The translations under genes and the position numbers were made by a program. This document shows, piece by piece, positions 23,294 to 33,423 of a stretch of 64,000 bases of DNA; position 1 is the stretch's first letter; every line of letters begins with the position of its first letter. A model generated the notes under the pieces. That model was not told the origin of the DNA. It saw only the letters and a program-made list of their open reading frames with translations, and did not search any database. The stretch spans positions 456,901,330-456,965,329 of the forward strand of contig NC_057861.1 in the NCBI RefSeq assembly GCF_019393635.1. The letters run 5' to 3'. This stretch comes from Dromiciops gliroides (taxonomy: Eukaryota > Chordata > Mammalia > Microbiotheria > Microbiotheriidae).

Positions 23294-23345
23294 TGCCTGG
23301 AACATGGTAGGTGCTTAATAAATGTTTGTTGATTGATTAAATAAG
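23294..23345 (+). repeat. L2 terminal fragment
   Basis: GCCTGGAACATGGTAGGTGC then TTAATAAATGTTTGTTGATT. Confidence 0.6.
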
Positions 23346-23588
23346 CTATTAGTCAAGAAAGAGATATAAAAGGTTCCTAAGGACATCATCTCATGTGCTC
23401 CTGTAAACAAAATGATAAAATTCATAAATGTTACTGAATCAGACATCAGGAACAAAAGAAAACCTCAGACTATCTCTGAACCAAACCATAGTTAATCTAC
23501 ATCAAGAATAAGGCATGCAGTTCAAGTTGCTGAAAATCAAGAAGAGCCAGGGAAAAACAACTAAAGGGAGAAAGGCAAGGCACAGAAT

Positions 23589-23603
23589 GGGGGGGGGGGG
23601 GGG
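23589..23603. repeat. Poly-G run
   Basis: Fifteen consecutive G in a purine-rich setting. Confidence 0.95.
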
Positions 23604-23785
23604 AAGAAGGGGAAAAGAGGGACAACTGGAGACTGGACCTTTGATTTCATCTATGTAGGGAGTTCCCAGGTGAAGAGACTCCCTCTACCAATACAGCTCA
23701 GCACATTCTCTGAAACTGAGTGATCTAAAGAGGAAGTGTCAAACTCTCCCTAGTGCCCCAAAACTAGATTAAAATGCAACTGGGA

Positions 23786-23954
23786 GGGGCAGCTAGGTGG
23801 TGCAGTGGATAAAGCACTGGCTCTGGATTCGGGAGGACCTGAGTTCAAATCTGGCCTCAGACATGATACATACTAGGTGTGTGACCCTGGGCAAGTCACT
23901 TAACCCTCAGTGCCCCACCAAAAGAAAAAAGAAAAAAGAAACAAAACAAAACAA
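23786..23954 (+). repeat. WSINE1-type SINE, class B
   Basis: Tail extended as AAAAGAAAAAAG and CAAAA units. Duplications aaaatgcaactggga (23,771-23,785) and aaaatgcaattggga (23,955-23,969) differ at one base. Confidence 0.94.
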
Positions 23955-23989
23955 AAAATGCAATTGGGAAATGTTTAACAAAATTTTTA

Positions 23990-24485
23990 AAAATACAATA
24001 AAATACATAATGCTCATTTGTGGTTTTCTAAGACAAGATGCTGCCCCCTGGGCCTCTTTCTATCTGAGGTTGGCACCAGTAGCCTAGAGCACTGAGAGGT
24101 GATTTGCCCAGGGTTGAGTAGCCATGGGCTCTGTCCCAGGTACTGGACACTACTTGTCCTAGCTTCCAGGCCAGCTTTACATCCATAAGGGATACAGTAT
24201 GAGGAACTAGAGACGGGAAGACCTTCTTTTGTGAACAACCTAAAAAAGCACTAGATGCAACCTAAAGAGGATGGTGCTAGAGGTTAGAAAAATCATGGGC
24301 AGAGAAGAGACAGGATGAACCCAAATTCATTCACTTACTTCCAGAATGCTGGATGTGGTAGGCATAACTTAAAGCTTGAAAGAGGTAGTTTTAGAACAAA
24401 GAAATGTGGTATGGGGTGAGAGGCATGACAATATGACCAAAAGACACTCTGGATTGAGAGTAAGCACCTGGATAAAAGAAAGATA
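23990..24485. other. No recognisable feature
   Basis: Moderately GC-rich patch at 24,030-24,240 with short frames on both strands. No identifiable product or repeat. Confidence 0.4.
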
Positions 24486-24489
24486 ATGC

Positions 24490-25345
24490 CACCTGACACT
24501 TAAGGTGAATAATCATTTGATATACATGTCATTTGATCCTCACAAAAACCTATTAAGTACTATATTATTAGTAGGTACTATATTATTAGCTCACTTTTAC
24601 CTTCAGCAAAACCAAGGCTCAAGGAAGTTAAAATAATTTGCTCATGTTCACACAGCTAATAAGTGAAGGAGGCAGGAGTCAAAGTTGGGTCTCTCCTGAC
24701 TTTAAGTTCTGTGCTTTTGCCATTAGGCCACAGAGATTTTAGTAGCTATGCACTTACCATTCAGGAATCACAGGCAATACACTATAATTCTCTGGGCTTA
24801 TTTCCTCATCTAACAATAATAATAACAGCCACTATTTATATAGTGCTTTAAGGTTTGTAAAGAACTTTACAAGTTATCTCACTTGATCCTCACAATAACG
24901 CTGAAAGGTAGGTACTATATTAACCCCATTTTACAGATGAGAAAACTGAGGCAAAAGGGAAAGAACTAAGCATCTATAGAACACCTACTGGGAGCCACTT
25001 TTACAAATACTACCTCAGCTAATCCTCACAAAAACCCTGTGAGGGAAGTGTCATCATTATGCCCATTTTATAGTTGATGAAACTGAGGCACAGAGATTGT
25101 GATTTGTCCAGAGTCCTAAAGTTAGTAAGAGTCTGAGGCAGGATTAGAAATTGATCTTTCTAACTCCAAGTCCAGCCCTCTATTTACTGTGCCACCTAAC
25201 TAACTCATCTACAGAATGAGGAAATAATACTTACACTATCTACTTCATGGTGGTGTTCTGGGGATCAAATGAGATAAAACACTCAAAGAGCTATGTGTTT
25301 GGAAAGAACCCTATAAATGAGATTTATTATTTATTACTTAACCTA
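24490..25345 (-). repeat. Cluster of MIR copies, mostly antisense
   Basis: Three antisense MIR-like units follow each other (24,490-24,740; 24,800-24,960; 24,965-25,205). Each has the GATGAGAAAACTGAGGC-type core or the TTTGATCCTCACAA motif. A sense MIR tail lies at 25,205-25,345 (GGGGATCAAATGAGATAAA). Confidence 0.65.
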
Positions 25346-25599
25346 GCTAACATAAAGAACTAAGAATCCCAAAAGATCCAACAAGCTGAAAAAAAACACA
25401 CGGTACTTTCAAGAAAGTTTTATATATGTAATTTCACAGATCCACAATGAGATATTCTGGGTTTTTTCCATTTTGGCGTGCTCAAGTCTTTCCACAAGAA
25501 GTTTTCAATTTCACTATGGGACACAGAATACTAGACCAAATTGTCCATTAGTCTGACCCCACCCCCCCAAAAAAAATTTTGGGAACTTTGTACAAGGAA

Positions 25600-25800
25600 T
25601 CAAAAAAAAAAAACCTGGACTTTAGTCCCAGCTATGTCACTCAGGGTAAGTCATTCATCCTACACAGACTTCAATTTCCTCATGCATTTGAGGAAACTAC
25701 AATAACAACAACAAAAACACCTTAAAAGTAACAAAATATTGAATTTGGTGACCCCTAAGTTCTCTTCCAGCTCTGAAATAGCATATCCTATGATCTATTT
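25600..25800 (+). repeat. MIR-class SINE
   Basis: CCTGGACTTTAGTCCCAGCT, TTCAATTTCCTCATGCATTT and TTCTCTTCCAGCTCTGAAA retain MIR order, with an A-rich insertion in the core. Confidence 0.5.
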
Positions 25801-26240
25801 AGGACCTATTATGCTTAAGGCATTAATAGAGTAAAAGGATCACAGTAGCTTCCCCACCCATTAAGTGAAGAAGCCATAGAAGCCCACATCACCTCAGTCA
25901 CTAGCCAGAATGAAAGGCCCTTTTCACCAGAGGGGAATCTGAATATCAACTAGCCCCAATTTCTCAGGCATTTCCCCTAGCATGCAGCAGTACCAGTTCT
26001 AGAAATATAACCTTCATACCAGGTGCAAGCTCCCTGTTCCCTCCCCACAATGTCTGTTCCTGATTAACTCTGATAAAAAAACTATGAAAACCCACCAGGA
26101 TGTTTGGCATCCCCCTACAGCCACTCCTGGATTTGACCTGTTTTCACGCTCCTTGTGAAATCCACCCCTTTAGGAGTCATTTCTCTCTGCTACCTCCTGT
26201 TGTCTTGTGGCTCTCTACCTTCCCACCCCTCCAGTTTTCT
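25801..26240. other. No recognisable feature
   Basis: Slightly GC-rich, unique-looking intron DNA beside the unidentified frame at 26,253. Confidence 0.4.
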
Positions 26241-26252
26241 CCTTCATAAGCA

Positions 26253-26514
26253 TTAGCCATACACCAGGCACTGGGACCAACAGTCTTGGCAGCCGCCCCT
26301 ACTTCCCAAGGCATGGCTTAGGACTAATAGGCTGGGGACAGAAATCTCTGTCGCAGTAGGAACAGGCATCCTCCATTCTCCCAAACAGGAAGACTGTGAT
26401 GAGGGAGTTATCCTGAACCATGTGGCCCATGAGGTCTTCCCTCTGGCAAGATAAGTGGCGCATAAGGGAGACTGCCACCCTCTCCATGTATTGTCCTGGA
26501 ATCCCAAACTTCAA
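26253..26514 (-). other. Unidentified open frames in a GC-rich patch
   Basis: Two overlapping minus-strand frames of 84 and 71 codons. The 71-codon frame (26,299-26,514) reads MKFGIPGQYMERVAVS and is rich in Cys and Met. I do not recognise a family and see no start context, intron or poly-A that would mark a gene or processed copy. It lies 170 bp downstream of the ARB2A start exon, inside intron 2. A relic of a processed gene is possible but unsupported. Confidence 0.2.
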
Positions 26515-26684
26515 ATTATACTAAAATGTTATGAATAACACAAAAAGTACAGGCATTTGTATTTTTTAGGAAAGAACTGAAATGAGTCAGAAAAGTCATC
26601 AAAATATTTAAATCTAGAATGTTTCCTATACCTTTGTAAACATGCCTTAAATCACTTGTAAAAATAGCAAAAACAAATGTATAC

Positions 26685-26790
26685 CTTTTAATGCTGTAGT
26701 TTTTTCTTTTTCATCTGGACCTCCCTGCTGGAGTTGTGCCATGTTTATCCAAAGTGTCAACCAAATTAAAGAAATGATGGAAATGGACAT
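26685..26790 (-). CDS. ARB2A: ARB2A (FAM172A) start exon
   Basis: The exon spans 26,685-26,808 (acceptor CATTCTAG, AG at 26,810-26,809), with 18 nt of 5' UTR before the ATG at 26,790. It encodes 35 codons plus one base: MSISIISLIWLTLWINM, then AQLQQGGPDEKEKTTALK. The donor is G|GTATAC. Joined to the exon at 4,905-5,006 it gives ..[16 protein letters not shown].., as in mammalian ARB2A. A TGA lies in frame in the 5' UTR, so this is the first in-frame ATG. Its context (T at -3, T at +4) is weak. Met17 (AAACATGG, A at -3, G at +4) is strong. The first 16 residues are hydrophobic and signal-peptide-like, so the two starts could give proteins with and without a targeting segment. Introns of 29.6 kb and 21.7 kb flank the exon. 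Confidence 0.93.
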
Positions 26791-27054
26791 CAATTCTCAG
26801 AAGAGAGTCTAGAATGAACCAAAGTAATAAATTAGCCAATTTTAAATGTTCATTTTGGTTTCTCATATCATTTGATGTCAAATTTTTGGAAATGTTTAAG
26901 AATTCTAAACAAAATTTAGAATTCATTTGTTAAATAAAACAAATAATAACTTCTAAATTTTTACATAAAACAGAAATTATAAATGTTTATTGCCCTATTT
27001 ATAAAGTCACAACTAAGTAAATTTCTTCCCCATTTTATTGCCCTATATTAAACC

Positions 27055-27700
27055 AAACAAGAAGCATTTATTAAGCACTCACTGTGTGCCAGGGACTGTG
27101 CTAGGCCATTGTGAAAATAAAGATAAAAATGAAAGTGTTTGCCCTCAAAGACTTGTTTACTTTCCATTGGGAAAGAAAACAAATACACATTAAAGTAATA
27201 TTTAAATACACACATACCCATATAAAAATTGGGTAATTTGGAGAGGAGGCACTAGAAACTGGAGGGAAGGGCAAGAATGCCTCTTCTAGGAGATGGCATT
27301 TAATTTGTGCTTTAAAGGAAAATAAAGATTCTAAGAGGTAGTGATGAGGGGGAAGCAGATTCTGAACATGGAGAACAGCCTGTTCAAAGTCCCTGAGAAT
27401 GGAGATGGAGATTAAGTATAAGTATAAATATTAAGTATAAGGACCAGCAAAAAAGATCAATCTGGCCATACTGGAGTGCGTATGAAGAAAAACCATGTAG
27501 AATAAGCCTAAAAAGGTAGGTTGGAACCAGCTTATGTAAGGCTTTAAAAGTCACAAGTATTTGCATTTGATCCTCAAAGCAAAAAGAAGCCACTGAAGTT
27601 TTGAAAGGCCATATGAACCACCTATATAACTGACCTTCAAAATAGAACTGTACACTACTAGTCAAGTTACAGCTGAGCCTCACTCCCCTAAGCTACTCTC
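27055..27700 (-). repeat. L2 LINE 3' half, antisense
   Basis: GCATTTATTAAGCACTCACT, GTGTGCCAGGGACTGTGCTA, GCTTTAAAGGAAAATAAAG and AAGAAGCCACTGAAGTTTTG are in reverse L2 order. The 99-codon minus-strand frame is within it. Confidence 0.7.
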
Positions 27701-27704
27701 CAAT

Positions 27705-28155
27705 AAAGATGGGAAAAGGATGCTAGCTGAAATAATGACCAATAAAACAAAGAAAAAAAAACACCAGTAAGCTACTCCATCCAGTCTAGGACAGCAGAAG
27801 AGGCCACTCCCAGGCCTGCCTCCTCACAGGTTGCTGCCCAGGCATCTAAGAGGGATAAAGGAAGGGATAGGGAAAAGGAAAGAGGGGCAGTGTTAAGACA
27901 GAGGGGAGAGCTGAGGAAGAAGAACAAATATCAGCTACATGGCAGAGTGGGAATCAAAAGGAAAAAAGAACATATATGAATCAATGATAGAGCTCTGGGC
28001 TTCCTTCAATAGAGACAAGGCAGATGAATGGGTTCAGACCACTCCAGTGACTGTTAATCCCATTGACTTTCTTTCCCCACCTTGGTTTTCTTTGTAAAGT
28101 ACAGTGAAAGGGTCAGACATGAAAAAAGTTATGGGAAAGTATGATGAAAATAAGA
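27705..28155. other. Purine-rich unclassified stretch
   Basis: 27,790-27,960 is GC-richer, then purine-rich (GGGATAAAGGAAGGGATAGG). It could be 5' L1 sequence leading into the ORF2 relic that follows, but I cannot show this. Confidence 0.3.
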
Positions 28156-28159
28156 CAAT

Positions 28160-29265
28160 TAATTATTTATAAACACTGATGTGAATGAAACTAATCACTC
28201 ATAAAACAGAGGAGGGCAGAAGAATATATGTGAAAGAAGAATCCAACAATATGTTGCTTACATTATGTACTTAAAACAGGAAGACACAGTGAAAATAAAA
28301 GTAAGAAACAGAATCTATTATGTCTTAAATGAAACCAAAAAAGCTGGAGTGGCAATCATGAACTCAGAAAAAGCTAACAGAATTTAAAGAGATAAGGAGG
28401 GAAACTATATTATGTTTAAAGACATCACAAATAATGAAAAAATAGGACAGGACATGAAATTTTAATAGTATGAGGTACTTCCTGATGAGAAAACTCAAAC
28501 ATCACCTTCTTTGTAAAGTATAATTTTGAGACTTGCCTTGAGCACTGATAAGAGGCTAAATAGCTTACCCAAGGTGACATAGCCTGAGGGATATGTCAAA
28601 GGTGGAGCTTGGACACAGATCTTCCTGGCTTCAAAAATTACTCTAGCCACTAAGCTATGATGCTTCTCAGAAAACTGAAAAAAAATATAAATACTTGATA
28701 TATATGTACCAAATGCTACAACATCTAAATACATAAAGGAAAAACTAATCAAACCATAGAGAAAAATAATTGCTGAGCACTTCAATGTGCATTATTCAGA
28801 CCCAGACAAAAGCAACAAAAGGATAAACAAAAGCAGTTACAGATTTGAATAGAATTTTATAAAAGTTAGACATGATAGATCTCTGGAGATTACTGAATGG
28901 GAACTAAAAGGAGTATAAATGTTTCTCAACTCTGCTTCACACTTTTACAAAAACTGACCACATAATAGGGCATAAAAACCTGATAAGCAAATACAGAAAA
29001 AGGAGAAATATTAGACATCCTTTACTGATCACATAATAAAATTTAAAATGTATCATAATAAAGAGCCTCAGAAGAAAAAAATAAAAACTTAAAATGAAGG
29101 CTAAATAATGTAATCCAAAAGATTTGGTGGATTAAAGCACAAATCATAGAAACAATAATTTCATCAAAGAAAACGATGATGAAAAGGCATAATTTTAAAA
29201 AAACAAAAAACTTTTGGTCCAAAGTAGTCCTTTGGGAGAAAACTTCTCTCTCAACACTTTTAACC
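28160..29265 (+). repeat. L1 ORF2 relic, endonuclease part
   Basis: Broken frames give AGVAIMNSEKANR, then the endonuclease tract TKTDHIIGHKNL followed by an altered SDH site (LLIT for SDH-x). This matches the order in the L1 ORF2 apurinic-type endonuclease domain. Stops and frameshifts are frequent. It is interrupted by an antisense SINE at 28,480. Confidence 0.65.
28480..28665 (-). repeat. Old MIR-class SINE in the L1 relic
   Basis: TAGCTTACCCAAGGTGACAT, GGTGGAGCTTGGACACAGAT and CTAGCCACTAAGCTATGATG are reverse CORE-SINE text. Confidence 0.5.
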
Positions 29266-29329
29266 AACAAAAGAAACAGACCCAACCTAAGTTGCCCATA
29301 TAACTAAAAACAAACAAAAAAGTAACTAA

Positions 29330-29580
29330 TAAAAAAAACTAAATGCAAAAATAGAAATTCTGAAAATCAAAGCTAGTAAATATCTTAAGCTTAGAAGTCC
29401 CAATCTGCAGAACTGGATTCAACACCAATATGGTATGCCCCCAAGAACAAACATATTGCCAGACTGCATAAGGCAGGTGACTTGGCACAGGTTTGAAATG
29501 AAACAGATCAAAGTCGGTAGTGGCATCAGCCCATGAACAGTCCCACACATTCCAGCATCTCATTACAAGATAGGGAGATT
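29330..29580 (-). other. Unclassified patch with a 74-codon frame
   Basis: The sequence turns GC-richer for about 200 bp after the L1 relic. On the minus strand it is open for 74 codons, starting MRCWNVWDCSWADATTD. No family recognised. It could be part of an interspersed element. Confidence 0.2.
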
Positions 29581-29589
29581 CAGTCTTTA

Positions 29590-32500
29590 AAAAAAAAGTA
29601 ATAATAGAAAACCGACTGATTCAAACGAAGCTCTGCACTACTACAAACAAAATCTGCTATTTTGGACAAAAGGTAAAAAACTGTGAACCACAACCCACAA
29701 GGCTACAAAAGGTGCAAGCTTCCTACAAAAAGAAAACAAGCCATTTATCCCTGAAGTGAAAACAGAAAATAACACAAAGAAATTGGAACTCATGTAATTA
29801 TTAGATTCTTATCTCCAATAAAAGTATGTAAAAATTATCATCAAAAAAATTAAAGTAGACTAAAGAGTTTTATTTTAGTAATAACCCAATTCATTGCCAC
29901 CAAGAAAGCAAACTTCAGTTCCTATCTGTTAATCAATTGTCACTTTTCTTTTTAGAGTGAGGCCTTTTTTAATGAACAATAAAGTAAATGAAAAATGTTA
30001 ATGGATAATAATAAACCACATAAAGCAGCTTGATATTAGCCATGATCCTAGATATATTCCTAAATTATTTTAATTTATATACTCCAGATACTTGAGTAAA
30101 AGTAATATTTATTAAAAAGATAAATGTCTAAAATATCCACAAGAAAAGCTTACTCTCTCTACATTGGAGGGGTATAAAGTGTCCTTACAGACAGAATAAG
30201 AATGTGAAACATCATAAATTTTTGTCAAGGAAGCATTTCATCTGGAATGGTGTAACTAACTATAGCTGTTCTTTAATAATGCCCTATCAATAAATATTTT
30301 TAAGTGTTAACTTCTATAACAAACATGTCTTCAGAAAACAATGAACACTGAAGTTTGAAGATTTTAATTTATAAAATTTTGTTGGTTTGGTGTTTTTTTT
30401 TTAAACCAGGTGTGCGATTTCATTGTTATGGAAAGTATTTCCACTGACAAATCAGGCAATACTTGAACCTCTGTTCTCCCAGCTGCCTATTTCAGCTATT
30501 CCACACTGACTCCTATAGAAAAAAAAGAAGAAAGAAAAAAAAGGAAAATTTATAGGGGAAATTTTGTGACATTCAATCTTAAGTGTGAAGTTTGTTTGTT
30601 TGTTTGTTTCATGGGTTTCAAGCATCGATCTACTGGAATCCACAAAATATAAAAAGCAGCAGAGGAAGGCCTCCAATGTATGAAGTAGACCCCTCCTAGA
30701 TGATCTACAAAAAGACAGTGACAAAAATCACATAGGATAAGAAGTCATAAATAAAGTATATTTGCACCAGAATACCAAGTACCTCCACTGATGACATCAA
30801 AGATCCAAAATACTCAAGTATGCAATTTATGTACAAATTTCACTATTAACTGCTTTTCTTGCTACAAACCATTTTTTAGCAGAAATGAAGGAGGATCCTA
30901 ATAACAACAGTTACTCTACATGTACTGTTGCAACTACTGCAGGGATAAATTTGCCAATATAAAAATCCTACAAATGTTAGTTAGATTACAGAATATCTGC
31001 TCATGCCAGGCTGACATTTCTTCTAACAAATATAGTTTAGAATTCATATAAATGTAGGATTTCTAAAAAATCTGTGTGTACTGGCCCCCAAATAAGCATA
31101 TTTCTCAATAAGGAAACAATGTTATTGCAGCTGATTTCTAGAGCAAATGGGAAATTTTAAACATCATTACTATCTGGCTTTAGTATTCTGTTACTGACTT
31201 TAAATAATGGAATATATTCCCAGGATTAAAGAGCAATTATTAATATTTACTCTAAATTAGACAACACATGCTGAAAGGTGCACACATCGATTCACTCTAC
31301 TTAAACTTAGGAAGGAGTACATTAGGTAGTTAGTAATTATTCTACCTCTGACCTTGGACCTGATAGCAGCCGAGGCAAAGCAGCTCAGCAAGAAGCAAAA
31401 GCAATTTGTCTGTGATCCTCTTACTCGTTGTGTTTCGTTTTGACCATCTTCAGTTGTTTTTCCAGAGCTGTGGCACAGCTGGTGGAGCTAAATCAAGAAC
31501 ATTATAAATTCTCAATTTAGTTTTCCTAATAAAAATTCAGAGTTATAACCTGCAGGACCACAGATAAACACTCCTGAAAATGCAGCTAGCGAGCAGTTTG
31601 ATACATCTGATATATACTAATACATGCACTGGACATAGTTTATTTGGCATTATCTGATGGAGGTTAGGTTATAGGGAATAAAGGAGCAGAAGGTTTTTAC
31701 TGATGTGAATTGGGACACAGTTGACATGCTGTATAGTTCATGATAACCACTACTGTTTAAATATAGTTTTGCTAGGAATGGTTACAGCACAAACTAGATT
31801 CAAAACATCTCAGTTTGCGATTTCATTCTGTGAACTACACAAAGCAATTATCATATCTTCTTTCCCTCTATGACTCCAACAGAGAATCCACTATGTATAA
31901 ATAAAGCTATAAATAACTTGTCGTGTAATCTTGATCCAGTCAGCATTTCAAAACACAGAACGATGGAATATTTCTTGGGTGCCCTGTTTGCTCAGCATCT
32001 TGCCAAAGCACTTGAAAAATACATAGACGTGCATAGGGACTCTAGATTTTTTTCTAGCAGGTAGAAAACACCTATGATAACTGCAACAAAAATAAATTTA
32101 TTCTACTTTCCTGAACCTACATAATTACAATATCCCACCAGAAGAATGTACTCAATGCCAAGTGATCATTATGTAATGAGTTTGCTCCAAAACATTTGGT
32201 TTAGATCTGGCCCCAGGTCTGAGGGCTCAGATCAATGCTGAAATAAGCACAGGAAATCTAACTCAACAATTTATCACCAATCTGGGGGAATCTTAAAGAC
32301 TGGGAAAAAAGAATTAGTAATTGCTTATTTTTTCCAGTGATTTGAAAAACATCAAAAGGCAACTCCAACCTCTATTCTCAAGCTAGAATCACTTGGTTCA
32401 TCCTGCCTAAGAGGTAAAAAACATGGCTCTGTGAGTTGGGAAGTGATTGGCAGCAGTAAACAAAGCATAAGGCAGCCAGATCAAACAAGATGATGAATAT

Positions 32501-33255
32501 TTGGGTAGAGGGGAAGGAAATCCATATGAAAAAAGGACATCAGAAAAAAAAAAAAGAGAGAAAGTATTTCACACAAATTTTACATATTATACTTTTCCCA
32601 AGGACCAAGCTCATGTGGGAACCTGAGTATGCTAGAACCACGGCAATTGGAATTAGTCACAACACAGACCTACCCCTTTTAAGGAGTCCTCAAAATTCTA
32701 TAGTGGACTGAAATGCCTTTGACACCACTCTTACAGTAGGATCATTGCTTACATAGCTTTTTAATTCTTTCTTTGATACTCAAAAGGACCTGAAATTGCA
32801 CTTATATCCAATAATGCAGATTACAATCCATCAAGGTCTACCCATCTTGTACAACTCTTGTCTGTGTTTTCCCATAAGATCCACTAAAGCTGGTCTATCC
32901 AATGTGCTAGGGGACCTACCTTGATTTCTTCTGATATCACAAGAATATTACTGGAGTACTATGATAGCACTCGTTATCCCTCATTATCCCCATGTTAATA
33001 GCTCATCTTTTTCATGTGTATGTATGTATGTATCATTTTTGATGATATATTTTACTCTGATTCTCCTTCAAAATTTCACAAAATACTACTTCATAGTGGT
33101 CCAAAATTGATCCCATAGTCCAATTTCTGGTAAGTTCAACCATTTCAGAAAGAATCTGAGTTTGGTCCCAACAACTGACTGACTCCATTACAAAAACCAG
33201 CTTAGGTAAATACAAAGAATCCATTACCAGGAAGCTGGCCTACTTGGTAAAGAAT
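29590..33255. other. Repeat-poor intron segment
   Basis: Within these 3.7 kb I see no WSINE1, L1 or L2 copy, only short tracts such as (TTTG)n at 30,588-30,612 and (GTAT)n at 33,017-33,033. The stretch 31,270-31,500 looks most like preserved regulatory sequence: balanced composition and an E-box CAGCTG at 31,476-31,481. No exon could be found. Confidence 0.45.
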
Positions 33256-33265
33256 CCATTGATCA

Positions 33266-33414
33266 GGGGCAGCTAGGTGGCAAAGTGGATAAAGCACCAT
33301 CCCTGGATTCAGGAGGACCTGAGTTCAAATCCGGCCTAAGACACTTGACACTTACTAGCTGTGTGACCCTGGGCAAGTGACTTAACTCTCACTGCCACGG
33401 AAAAAAAAAAATTT
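33266..33414 (+). repeat. WSINE1-type SINE, class B
   Basis: Duplication cattgatca at 33,257-33,265 and 33,415-33,423. Shares the unusual CACCATCCCTGG with the copy at 37,952. Confidence 0.94.
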
Positions 33415-33423
33415 CATTGATCA

